Source of the DNA: Bacteroidota bacterium | Lineage (GTDB): Bacteria > Bacteroidota > Ignavibacteria > Ignavibacteriales > Ignavibacteriaceae | Direction: 5' to 3' | DNA length: 64,000 nucleotides | Assembly: GCA_021824565.1 (NCBI GenBank) | Contig: JAKAKL010000083.1 | Coordinates: forward strand, 62,001 to 126,000 | Part shown: positions 9,729-18,915 of the stretch, piece by piece | Layout: each line of letters opens with the position of its first letter | Numbering within the stretch: position 1 is the first letter of the stretch | Position numbers and translations under genes: made by a program | Notes under the pieces: generated by a model | What the model was told of the DNA's origin: nothing | The model's input: only the letters and a program-made list of their open reading frames with translations | Databases searched by the model: none

Positions 9729-12545
9729 TCAGCTCACATGTTTTTCAAAAAAAGAATTATTCTCTTTAATAGTTTTGGAAATAAAAAGCTGCAAATGATT
9801 TGCACTGCTAAAATCAGTTTGTTTAGCCAAAATATCAAGCTTATTTTTTTCAAGTGATAAGATTGATGTAGTTACATTAAAAACCGCATGATTAAGCAAC
9901 TGAATCTTCTTTAAAAAAAGATAATTTGATTTTATTTTTTCCGCTTCTTCTTTATTCAAAGTATTTTTTGATAGAATAGAAATTATCTGCAGAGTATTTT
10001 TGCCATAACAATCTAAAAATAATTCTTTACTCTGAAGCAGAAAGTATTGCAGAGTAAACTCAATGTCTGAAAGACCGCCGCGGCTTCTTTTTATGTGAAT
10101 AAGGTTGGCGACTGAAGATATATCTTTCGGGTAAAGCTTTTTGCGCATATCCATGACATCATTTTTTATCTTCGCTTTATCTTCCTTTGAAATCCTGTCT
10201 GCCGCAGCTTCGACGAACTCATCAAAGCATTTTTCATTGCCCGCGATAAAATTTAATTTACAAAGCGACTGCATCTCCCAGGTCCTAGCTCGCTCTGTAA
10301 TATATTTTTTATACGCGTTCAAATCCCAGACAAGCTGGCTGTTTTTCCCTTCCGGTCTCAAGCGGCAATCAACGTCAAACGGTTTCAGATTTTCTTTAAT
10401 AAAGTTCAGCAGATCCTGAAAATCTTTTTGAATGCTTAATTTTTTTTCTAAATCTTTCACGGCAAATATTAAATCAATATCAGACGAAGAGGTCATCTCG
10501 CAAGAGCCGAGACTGCCTAGCGCAGCGATAAAATATTCCAATCCTTTTCCTTTTTTCTTTAAAAAGTCGTTCGCCATTTGCTTTATTTTTGCAAGAATAA
10601 CTTCTGAAAGTATTTCTGAAAAAGTTTCTGCAGGAATAAGCTTGAGTGAGAATTGTACCGATAAAAGGAATAATACTTTCTTAACGGAAAAAGCAATCAT
10701 ACTTTCCAGAGAAATATTGGTAAAGACTTTTCTTGTTAAAAGGAATTCGCCTAGATCATTATCCTCGGCGAAAAGATCGATGCCTTTTTGAGAAAACTCG
10801 CACAGCCGGAGAAAAGACCGGAAGAAAATTTTATCGCTAAATTCCTTGTACCATATCGAAGGAAAGTTTGAAGACCTGATAACACGGGAAAAGTTCTGCA
10901 GCACGCGGTCCGGATCGCTTGAATGAATTAGGTAAGATTTTAACTCGTGCGCAATCTTCTCAAATTGCTCGGATGAATTTTTATCAAACTGCTTTTGACC
11001 GAGCAGTCCCTTTCCTTCTCTAAGAAAATTAATATCCTTTTCTGCCTGCTTGCGGCTGCTGAAAATTATTTCATCAAAACTTTCGCCGCTCCCGGCAACT
11101 TCTACTTCCGTTCCCATGATTGAGTTATATATTTTGCTTACCGTCTTTCTATGATTTGCAACTGCGGATTTAAATTCATTTGATCTTTCAAATCCTAAAA
11201 ACTTACTGAGCTTTTCAAGTATTTCTCCTTCGGAAGGAATTGAATGGGTTTGCGCATCGTTCATAAGCTGGAGATAATGTTCTATCTTCCTATAAAAGAA
11301 ATAAGAATCCAAAAGATTTTTTTTCTCATCTTCTTCGAGAAGGTTATATTTTCTTAGATTCAATATTGATGCGACTGTATTTGGATTGCGCAGGTCATGG
11401 TTTTTGCCGCCATTTAAAAGCTGAAGTGCCTGAACGGAAAATTCAATATCTCTAATTCCGCCGGATGCTAATTTAATATTTTCATTATCCTTTAGATTTT
11501 TTTCGATGCTGAGCTTTAACTTTTTGATCTGCTCGGTTGGAGAAGAAGAAAAAGTAACAGGATAAATAAAATGCGAAACCGTTTCCAAAAATTTATTGTA
11601 AAGACTTTTGCTCCCGGCGATGAACTTTGATTTTATAAGCATTTGCCTTTCCCAGTCTTCGCCGCGGCTTTCGTAGTAAGTTAAATATTCTTCAAATGAG
11701 CCGCAAAGCGGAGAGTTTCTGCCGTCCGGTCTAAGTCGAAAGTCAACGCGGTAAATATATCCTTCGCCGGTAATGGAAGTTGAGCTTTCGATGAATAGAA
11801 AAATCGCTTCCGATAAAATTTCATTGTAATGCTTGTTACTCGTCATCAATGAATTAGCATCGTAAAAAATCATAAGATCGACGTCGGAGCTGTAATTAAG
11901 CTCGCCGCCGCCGAGCTTTCCAAGAGCAATCATACAATATTCGTTACTCACTTTTTTTAATTTATATTTTGCAATTACTTCGCGGTAGCATGCATTGAAC
12001 AAAACGGCGGATAGTGCTTTAGCGAGAATGGATAACTGTTTTGTTGTTTCGACTAAATCGGCGCCGCCGGAAATATCTCTTGCGCCGATCCTGAGAATCT
12101 CTTTCCGTTTTATGAAACGAATAGCGTTCAGCTTTGCGTTAAATGTCTTGAATGAGAAAACTATCTTCTTAATTTCTGCTTCAAATGATTTTTCTTCGAG
12201 ACGCTCATTTAAGTTTGACGAATTAAGTACCCAGTAGAAATATTCCGGGTTGCGTACAATTATATCCGTCAAATAATTGCTGTTAACGGAGATTGACAGG
12301 AGAAGATCAACATAATTCGGATACTTAAGGCAGTCCGTAAGAAAAGTAACGCGGTCGTAAAGAGAAGAAATTATTCTCAACAAATTGGATTCGGATGAAA
12401 AAGAAAAATAATAGCCGGAAAGTTTTTCCTCCAGCAAAGATAAAATTTTATCAAATACATCAACCTGGATATAGCCAAGCAAATATCCCGCTAACTTATT
12501 GACAAATTCTTCTGATAATTTAAAATTTTTCTGACTTCCGGTCAC
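9729..12545 (-). CDS. glnE: Bifunctional glutamine-synthetase adenylyltransferase/deadenylyltransferase
   Basis: 938 aa; ALGKLGGGELNYSSDVDLMIFYD and second half AALGSLGSCEMTSSSDIDLIFAV: two nucleotidyltransferase modules. GTG start. Confidence 0.92.
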   Translation of the reverse strand: MTGSQKNFKLSEEFVNKLAGYLLGYIQVDVFDKILSLLEEKLSGYYFSFSSESNLLRIISSLYDRVTFLTDCLKYPNYVDLLLSISVNSNYLTDIIVRNPEYFYWVLNSSNLNERLEEKSFEAEIKKIVFSFKTFNAKLNAIRFIKRKEILRIGARDISGGADLVETTKQLSILAKALSAVLFNACYREVIAKYKLKKVSNEYCMIALGKLGGGELNYSSDVDLMIFYDANSLMTSNKHYNEILSEAIFLFIESSTSITGEGYIYRVDFRLRPDGRNSPLCGSFEEYLTYYESRGEDWERQMLIKSKFIAGSKSLYNKFLETVSHFIYPVTFSSSPTEQIKKLKLSIEKNLKDNENIKLASGGIRDIEFSVQALQLLNGGKNHDLRNPNTVASILNLRKYNLLEEDEKKNLLDSYFFYRKIEHYLQLMNDAQTHSIPSEGEILEKLSKFLGFERSNEFKSAVANHRKTVSKIYNSIMGTEVEVAGSGESFDEIIFSSRKQAEKDINFLREGKGLLGQKQFDKNSSEQFEKIAHELKSYLIHSSDPDRVLQNFSRVIRSSNFPSIWYKEFSDKIFFRSFLRLCEFSQKGIDLFAEDNDLGEFLLTRKVFTNISLESMIAFSVKKVLFLLSVQFSLKLIPAETFSEILSEVILAKIKQMANDFLKKKGKGLEYFIAALGSLGSCEMTSSSDIDLIFAVKDLEKKLSIQKDFQDLLNFIKENLKPFDVDCRLRPEGKNSQLVWDLNAYKKYITERARTWEMQSLCKLNFIAGNEKCFDEFVEAAADRISKEDKAKIKNDVMDMRKKLYPKDISSVANLIHIKRSRGGLSDIEFTLQYFLLQSKELFLDCYGKNTLQIISILSKNTLNKEEAEKIKSNYLFLKKIQLLNHAVFNVTTSILSLEKNKLDILAKQTDFSSANHLQLFISKTIKENNSFFEKHVS

Positions 12546-12738
12546 TGTAAAACATTTTTTATTTTGAATACTTAAAACTAATATTTAATGACTGCAAATA
12601 GAATGGTTTTACTCAAATAATTATTTTAATTTCACCGGACAAAATTGAACAAAATTTTTAATATCAATCAAACTGTTGGTATTTTTTGGTTGTCTAAAAC
12701 GAAAAATTAAATTCATGTACAACAAACCTGAGAAAGCT

Positions 12739-13623
12739 ATGAAAAACCTCGCTATTTTATTATTTGCTGCATTAGTCTTTGCGGTAAGCGGATGTAATGA
12801 TAATACTATAAACAGCCGCTGGAAAACAAGCGACATAAAAATTGACGGCAACAAAACCGACTGGGGAAACTCTCTTACGTTAGATAATAATTCTAATTTC
12901 CTATACGGCGTACAGAATGATGATAAGAATCTTTACATCTGTTTCGCAACGAATGATCCCGACCTTGAAGCAAAAATTGTTAGAATGGGTTTAACGGTCT
13001 GGCTTGATAGGAACGGAAATGACGATAAAGTTTTCGGAATAAATTATCCTTTAAGCTTCCAGGACGTGAATTTCCGCAATATGAATTTCCGCCGCGATGA
13101 AGCCCCGGAGAACCAGATGAGAACCCGCGGCGAAGACAACGCTCCTCTTGGAGCCGATATGCTTAAGCGTGCGCTTGAAAGAAAACAAAATGATCTGGAG
13201 ATCGTAGGCAAGAATAAAGACGACGTTACAAGAATGTCAATGGCTGAATTAAAAGGCATTGAAATAAAAATGGCTTTCCAGGACAATACTCTCGTTTATG
13301 AATTGAAGATACCGCTTAAATTTGGTCCCGGCATTACATACGCATTGAATGCAGATACAAGCAAGCCGATAAGTATCGGTCTTGAGACAGGATCAATCGA
13401 CTTAAGTAAACTGCCAAAGACAAAAAGCCGCGGCGATAACGGCGGAGGCTTCGGAGTTGACAACAGCGGCAGCGATGAACCCGGAGGCGATATGTCCGCA
13501 GGCGGCGATCAAGGCGAAGGCGGCTACGGCGGCGGCGGAAGACAAAGAATGAGAATGAATCCGGACAATATGCCTTCTCCATTCAGTTATTGGGCTGAAG
13601 TTAAACTCGCTTCCGGCAAATGA
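12739..13623 (+). CDS. Lipoprotein with CBM9-like fold and Gly-rich C-terminus
   Basis: MKNLAILLFAALVFAVSGCNDN lipobox; 'DIKIDGNKTDWGNSLTLDNNSNFLYGVQNDDKNLYICFATND'; Gly-rich tail. ORF-track start 12676 trimmed. Confidence 0.75.
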   Translation: MKNLAILLFAALVFAVSGCNDNTINSRWKTSDIKIDGNKTDWGNSLTLDNNSNFLYGVQNDDKNLYICFATNDPDLEAKIVRMGLTVWLDRNGNDDKVFGINYPLSFQDVNFRNMNFRRDEAPENQMRTRGEDNAPLGADMLKRALERKQNDLEIVGKNKDDVTRMSMAELKGIEIKMAFQDNTLVYELKIPLKFGPGITYALNADTSKPISIGLETGSIDLSKLPKTKSRGDNGGGFGVDNSGSDEPGGDMSAGGDQGEGGYGGGGRQRMRMNPDNMPSPFSYWAEVKLASGK

Positions 13624-13633
13624 ACTTTGTCAA

Positions 13634-13661
13634 TTTAGAGTTTAGAATTTAGAATGCGGAA
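13634..13661. repeat. Heptanucleotide short tandem repeat (TTTAGAA)
   Basis: TTTAGAG TTTAGAA TTTAGAA TGCGGAA. Confidence 0.6.
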
Positions 13662-13681
13662 TTAATAAATTAATTTAATTC

Positions 13682-13709
13682 TAATGACTTATGGCGGACG
13701 ACCAATGAC
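13682..13709. repeat. Heptanucleotide short tandem repeat (TAATGAC-like)
   Basis: TAATGAC TTATGGC GGACGAC CAATGAC. Confidence 0.55.
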
Positions 13710-13733
13710 TTTATAAAAAGATTGTTCGTCCGC
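13694..13733 (+). terminator. Stem-loop between convergent genes
   Basis: GCGGACGACCAAT ... ATTGTTCGTCCGC, 13-bp stem with one G.T, followed by T-tract GTTTTTTTATTTTTT. Confidence 0.7.
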
Positions 13734-13743
13734 AGATGTTTTT

Positions 13744-14625
13744 TTATTTTTTAATAAATGCGCCTACAAAGAATTGACCTGAATAAGAAAAGTAAGGAAT
13801 TTTATTTAGGCGGAAATATTTTTCAAGTTTCAGTTCAATTCTATCTATTATATTTGGAATAATATTTAGTCTTCTTAAAATGCGGAACTCATGCCCGGCA
13901 GTAACAGCGCCGGCAAGTTCAAAGCCCTGATCGTTCATTAATTGGATCAGCTTATACGGATTATAAATCTTATAATTCATTCCTAACTGATTAGGAAACC
14001 AATTTGAAGAAATTGTAATCCCGGGATAAGCTTTTTCTTCTTCCGAAATTTCTTTTTTACTGCCGCCGTTTTTATTAAACAAAGATTTTATCTTATGCCG
14101 GAGAATAAAATCAAGATTTGAAAGCGACAGCATGTTTTCGACTGTAAGCAGAAGAACACCGCCGGGCATTAAAATGCGGCGGATTTCAGATATGGTTTTA
14201 ATGTCGGAGATGAGAAGTCCCAAAACGCCAATGCACGCCGCCGCGTCGAAGTAATTATCATCAAAAGGAACGTTCTCAATGCTTCCGCAAATAAATTTCT
14301 TACGAAAAGATTCGTCATCTACTTTAAGACGGACTGCGCAAGTATTAAGCATCTCCTGCGAAATATCAACTCCGTAAACTTCATAATTTCTCTTCGTGAA
14401 TTCTTCGAGATATGCGCCGGGACCGCAGCCTAAATCAATTGCGCGGAAGCTTACCGGCATTGCAATCCTGTCAAACAGCTTGAACGAATATTCTTTGCGG
14501 CGGACAAGCAGCCGGTTGAAAAAATGATTATTGTCAACGTATAATTCTTTATTCCACTTTTCGCTTTTGTCATAATGATGACTGACCGAAATATCCTGCG
14601 CGGTTTGTCGTACTGTGTTTTCCAT
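13744..14625 (-). CDS. Class I SAM-dependent methyltransferase
   Basis: FRAIDLGCGPGAYLEEFTKRNYEVYGVDISQEMLNTC. Confidence 0.88.
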   Translation of the reverse strand: MENTVRQTAQDISVSHHYDKSEKWNKELYVDNNHFFNRLLVRRKEYSFKLFDRIAMPVSFRAIDLGCGPGAYLEEFTKRNYEVYGVDISQEMLNTCAVRLKVDDESFRKKFICGSIENVPFDDNYFDAAACIGVLGLLISDIKTISEIRRILMPGGVLLLTVENMLSLSNLDFILRHKIKSLFNKNGGSKKEISEEEKAYPGITISSNWFPNQLGMNYKIYNPYKLIQLMNDQGFELAGAVTAGHEFRILRRLNIIPNIIDRIELKLEKYFRLNKIPYFSYSGQFFVGAFIKK

Positions 14626-14923
14626 GCGTTCATTCCTTCTAATTGTTTATTAGAGTAATCTTATTAATTAAATATTCTTTTACTCATATTATTCATCGCC
14701 GTTCGATAACAACAGAGATATTAACAATGGGCAGGAGTTTTTCCCGCAGAAAATATATTTAAAAGGCTGTTAATATTTTGTAATAATTAGTTTGACGAAA
14801 GGAAATAATGGAAAGCTGTTTTAAGTTCAAAGACAATAAACTGTGAGCGCAAAGAATTTTGAATCGGTATAAATGCCTAAACATTTATTACGATTGTAAA
14901 TTATATACAGCCGAAGATCAGCG

Positions 14924-14969
14924 CTGGTTATTAGTCAGCGGTCATTAGTCATTTGTTATTCGGCATTGG
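14924..14969. repeat. Heptanucleotide short tandem repeat (TTAGTCA-like), about 6.5 units
   Basis: CTGGTTA TTAGTCA GCGGTCA TTAGTCA TTTGTTA TTCGGCA TTGG. Confidence 0.65.
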
Positions 14970-15118
14970 AAAGAAGAATGGCGATCATATAATTCTGAAT
15001 AATATTTTCCGAATTCTATATTGAAAAGGTTTTTATTCGATTCCAAAGAATAAATTCTTATATTTATGCAGCCGGTTTTATTTCCGTTGAAAAAGTTAAT
15101 TCTTAAAGGAAGAAAAAG

Positions 15119-15388
15119 ATGAGTTCCTGTTTAAGCGTTAAAAATAATTTTCAGGCGGTTATTGACGAATGCCAATGCAGAACATCTGCAGATGTTTCCT
15201 ATCCTAAATATTTAAATCATAGTACTAATCCTCTTCGTAAAGATTCTTTCGCGGGTGAAAGATTCATTCATCTAATTCTTTATTATAGTCTAATTGAATG
15301 GACTAATACTAATGCTGGCGCGTCAAGAATTAATTACGGCATACCGGCTGTTTCTTCCAAAGGATCGAAAAGTGATTCGGGCAGTTAA
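15119..15388 (+). CDS. Hypothetical small protein (uncertain)
   Basis: 89-aa ORF preceded by AAAGGAAG about 6 nt upstream of ATG; no recognised domain; lies in a repeat-rich, gene-poor interval. Confidence 0.3.
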   Translation: MSSCLSVKNNFQAVIDECQCRTSADVSYPKYLNHSTNPLRKDSFAGERFIHLILYYSLIEWTNTNAGASRINYGIPAVSSKGSKSDSGS

Positions 15389-15616
15389 AATATTATTTCC
15401 GGAGTTATGGAAATAGCTTTCAGCGTGCCGGGATATTAAATGCGGCGCGAAGAAATTTAATAATTGTTCTTAGAAAATCATGATGTTTGTTTGCCGAAGG
15501 ATTGGCGCTTGTAAGTATTGGATGGTTACAAACAGGAATTCGATTTATCGCGGCAAGAAATGGATCGGTCTACGGTGGAAATACATTTAAAGCCGGTAGA
15601 GATTGATCATCTGAAA

Positions 15617-15784
15617 GCGGAAATTGATAGCTGCATTAAAGAAATTGATCCGCCGACTTGAGAAAGCGATGCTTTACAAATAGAAATCGGTTCGCCGCAT
15701 GAAGAAATCGATTGCCGCAATATAGAAATCGATCCAGCCCGTATAGAAACCGATGCAGCACAAATAGAAATCGATTGCTGCCGT
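15617..15784. repeat. Tandem 21-bp minisatellite, 8 units
   Basis: Units such as ATAGAAATCGATTGCTGCCGT, GAAGAAATCGATTGCCGCAAT, ATAGAAATCGATCCAGCCCGT; minus-strand translation gives heptads HRFLYGL DRFLYCG NRFLHAA NRFLFVK. Confidence 0.85.
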
Positions 15785-15861
15785 CCAGTATTAATACATT
15801 TCCCGGCGGTTTTTGATGTGATGGCTGGAGAAATGCTTGAAAAATGAGGATTTTAGGATAG

Positions 15862-15891
15862 TGGTCATTCGTCAATGGTCATTGGTCATTA
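15862..15891. repeat. Heptanucleotide short tandem repeat (TGGTCAT), about 4 units
   Basis: TGGTCAT TCGTCAA TGGTCAT TGGTCAT TA. Confidence 0.65.
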
Positions 15892-16018
15892 GGGAAGGAA
15901 GTGCGAGGTAAGCTGCGGCTATGGGTGAATGCTGATTTGGTGTGCACGGCTTTTTGAAATTGAATGATAAGTTTTATTATACGTTATAGATTTTGTGGTT
16001 TGAAGTGGATTTTTGTTA

Positions 16019-16071
16019 CACTGAGTTTCACTGAGGAAGCACAGAGTTTCACTGAGTTTTAAAACTCAGTG
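16019..16071. repeat. CACTGAGTTT-type short repeat ending in a 22-bp perfect palindrome
   Basis: CACTGAGTTT CACTGAGGAAG CACAGAGTTT CACTGAG; palindrome CACTGAGTTTTAAAACTCAGTG at 16050-16071. Confidence 0.7.
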
Positions 16072-16384
16072 CGAATTCTATAAGGTTACTATTGTACTGC
16101 CATCAAAAGACTTTATTCGCAAAATCTTAATTCTGTATTCAAATGTTCTAAATTCTTAATTAAAAAATGGAGAACACGGAACAATAGAATAGCGAATTGA
16201 GAAGAGAAAGTGTAAAGTAGTACTTGAGATTACTATGATACAGTGATTATGTTCGTACGACGCAGTATAGATTTATTCCGGGAGTATGGATATAGATTAA
16301 AGTCTGTGATACGTTTTGTTCAGTTACATATAAATCAAAATAAAAGCGGCTATATAAAATGTAGTTTATTAATCGGGTAATTAA

Positions 16385-17023
16385 ATGAAAACAATAATTA
16401 TGTTTTTTGTTTGCACCTGTTTAATCTTCTCTCAAGGAAGGTATCTTTCAAGGGAGAATGGTCTTTCATTAGGCTTTTTGTATGGAAGAAGTCAGTATGG
16501 AAATAATCTTAGCTTTACCGGATCGTATTCATTGTCAGGATTTATTGATTTGTCCTATGCACATTCTACTTTCTTAGATGAAAGGAAAACAAATAACTTC
16601 CAGGATGAGTATTTCATAAGAGCTTACATATTAAAAGAAAAATTGCCTTTCTTTTTTTCCGGATCAGCAGGATATATTTATAATAAAACCGAATATGATC
16701 TCTGGAAAGATTTTCCTCTTAGAATCACTCAAGAAGGATTTGCATACGAATTGGGGATGCATTTAACATCGATAAGAAAAGACAACCGGAATCCGAAAAT
16801 AGTAGTTTCAATTATATATAGATATTTCAATCCGGAAGAGACAACGAGCGTTCCGGAACAAAGCGTAATGATTAATAAGTTTATTCGTTCATTAACAGCG
16901 GAGGCTGCACTAATTTATTATTTTTCAAACCTGGGTATTGTAATAGGACCGAGGTTTGTCGCAGACAATGATTTCAAATATGAATTATATGGTTTTGATT
17001 TAACTTTTATATTAAGGTATTAA
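16385..17023 (+). CDS. Hypothetical secreted/outer-membrane beta-barrel protein
   Basis: 212 aa; N-terminal signal ending SQG; alternating aromatic strands; C-terminal Y.LYGFDLTFILRY. Confidence 0.6.
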   Translation: MKTIIMFFVCTCLIFSQGRYLSRENGLSLGFLYGRSQYGNNLSFTGSYSLSGFIDLSYAHSTFLDERKTNNFQDEYFIRAYILKEKLPFFFSGSAGYIYNKTEYDLWKDFPLRITQEGFAYELGMHLTSIRKDNRNPKIVVSIIYRYFNPEETTSVPEQSVMINKFIRSLTAEAALIYYFSNLGIVIGPRFVADNDFKYELYGFDLTFILRY

Positions 17024-17188
17024 TAATTATTAAGAAGCTTAGATGAGACTGATAGAAGCCTTGCCTATGGCGGAGATAATAGAGGGAAAAATTATTTATG
17101 CGACAGATTGCGCTAACGAAAGAATTGGATAAATAGCAGCAACAGGACAAAATGAAATGATAGTTTAACTAAAACATGATTAAAAATA

Positions 17189-17812
17189 ATGGATATAAAA
17201 AATTCAATAAGTTTGATTTTAATTTTAACTACAGCCGTATTTACAGATTCTTGCAAACAGACTACAGAAGTAACAGCAGGGCACGGAGTAATTATTCCGC
17301 TTAAGGTCGGGAATACATGGGTAGAAAAGTATACTTTCTATGATACTCTTGGGAACTCTACGAACAATTATATTGACAGTTTAAAAGTAACGAGTGACAC
17401 TGTTATCGAAAATGAAAGATGGTATTCGTATACAAATTTTACTTATAACGGCTTATTTACAAACAGACCCGGCGGATATTACATGAGGTACAGGAACGCC
17501 TACGACACATCATACACTACAATATTGTTCTGGAAATACCCTGTGAATCAGAACGAAATTTATTATGTACAAAATGCAGGCACTTTCGTTAAATCCATAA
17601 ATGACAACGTTACAACTGCAGCAGGAAGTTTTAATTGTATCCAGTACAGATTCCAATACACCAAACAGCCGGGAAGACCTAATAGCGGACATGAACAGGC
17701 CTGGCTGTGCCCGGGTATAGGACCGGTATTAACTATGGGATATGATGTAACCTTGTCCGGCAATGAGTATTTGTATTTTAGCGTAGAATTGATTTCGTAC
17801 AAGTTGAACTAA
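17189..17812 (+). CDS. Hypothetical lipoprotein
   Basis: MDIKNSISLILILTTAVFTDSCKQTTEV, lipobox-like DSC; 207 aa. Confidence 0.6.
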   Translation: MDIKNSISLILILTTAVFTDSCKQTTEVTAGHGVIIPLKVGNTWVEKYTFYDTLGNSTNNYIDSLKVTSDTVIENERWYSYTNFTYNGLFTNRPGGYYMRYRNAYDTSYTTILFWKYPVNQNEIYYVQNAGTFVKSINDNVTTAAGSFNCIQYRFQYTKQPGRPNSGHEQAWLCPGIGPVLTMGYDVTLSGNEYLYFSVELISYKLN

Positions 17813-17868
17813 ATATTTTTTTCTGTTGTAAAAGTTTTATTAGCGGGTTAAATTTATTGGAGGTTAAA

Positions 17869-18492
17869 ATGAAAGTTAGAATTATATTATTATCTTCATT
17901 ATTTATTGTACCGATATACTCTCAGCGATTTACGCTTGGTGTTGGCGGAGGGATAAATTTATTAAACGACGGCAGTTGGGCAAACGCGGAAGAAGTACTT
18001 CAATCATACTGGCATAACGGCGTGAACCTTAACTTAAGCGGCGAATATTTTCTTTCCCCAAACGTTTCATTAAACAGCATTGCAGAATACGGCTATTATA
18101 AATTTGACCGTTATTCTGAAACCGGACCTCATATTCCTGAAGAATGGATAACTTCTTCATCGGGCGAAGACAGCAGAGCGATCAGATTCTTTGAGGAAGT
18201 AAAATTATATTCAAACGTTACAAAATCGCTTCAGTATTTTCTTGCCACCGGCGCTGGATATGTGTACGAAAAATTAGGGACAATAACTGTGGAATATTAT
18301 GATTTGAATTTCGGACGATCAACGGGGCAGTTAAGATTTGAAGGCTTACATAATTTTGTGCATACTGTAGAAATGGGGGCAAGAATAAAACTAATGAGTA
18401 AAGCGGCGGCAGATATTTCTATTTCATACTATAGCAATTATAAAAATATTTTAAATACTAAAACTCAAATCGGCTTTTCATATTTATTTTAA
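17869..18492 (+). CDS. Hypothetical outer-membrane beta-barrel protein
   Basis: MKVRIILLSSLFIVPIYSQRFTLGVGGGINLL; C-terminal aromatic ending FSYLF. Confidence 0.6.
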   Translation: MKVRIILLSSLFIVPIYSQRFTLGVGGGINLLNDGSWANAEEVLQSYWHNGVNLNLSGEYFLSPNVSLNSIAEYGYYKFDRYSETGPHIPEEWITSSSGEDSRAIRFFEEVKLYSNVTKSLQYFLATGAGYVYEKLGTITVEYYDLNFGRSTGQLRFEGLHNFVHTVEMGARIKLMSKAAADISISYYSNYKNILNTKTQIGFSYLF

Positions 18493-18495
18493 CCG

Positions 18496-18845
18496 GTTGT
18501 GTGAATTAAATTGTAAACCGTTCCGCCGAAGGACGGACAGGTGAAACGGTTATGATGTTTTGTCTTTCTTAAGTAACCCGGATTAAGAGCCTGTGTGAAA
18601 ATTTAGTTGCAGTTAAAGAACTCACCCTAAATCCCTCTCTTAAAAAGAGAGGGACTTTTAAGAAACTGCATTAGCAGCGTATTTTTAGCCCCTTCTCTTT
18701 ACAAGAGAAGGGGTCTGGGGATGAGTTTTCCTCTCGACTTAGAGTTTTAACACAGCCTCTTAATCCGTGGGTTAATGAAAACTCAAAACAACCAATTGAA
18801 ACTGTTTTAACAGTTTTATGCTAAGCAATTTCTAATTCACACAAC
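18496..18845. repeat. 350-bp imperfect inverted-repeat element with 13-bp perfect TIRs (MITE-like or structured)
   Basis: GTTGTGTGAATTA (18496-18508) / TAATTCACACAAC (18833-18845); internal arm GGATTAAGAGCCTGTGT / ACACAGCCTCTTAATCC; internal hairpins CCCTCTCTTAAAAAGAGAGGG, CCCCTTCTCTTTACAAGAGAAGGGG and AACTGTTTTAACAGTT. Confidence 0.75.
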
Positions 18846-18915
18846 GAGTTTATTTTAATGAAATTATATCAATAAAGGAACTAACATCCGTCTTCTCTTG
18901 CGGTGAACAACAAGA

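Noticed and set aside
10141-12237. Plus-strand ORFs inside glnE (10141-10419, 10432-10791, 11995-12237)
   Set aside because: Antisense to the well-supported glnE reading frame.
13044-13582. Minus-strand ORFs antisense to the Gly-rich lipoprotein
   Set aside because: Arg/Ser-rich translations are the expected artefact of Gly/Asp-rich codons on the opposite strand.
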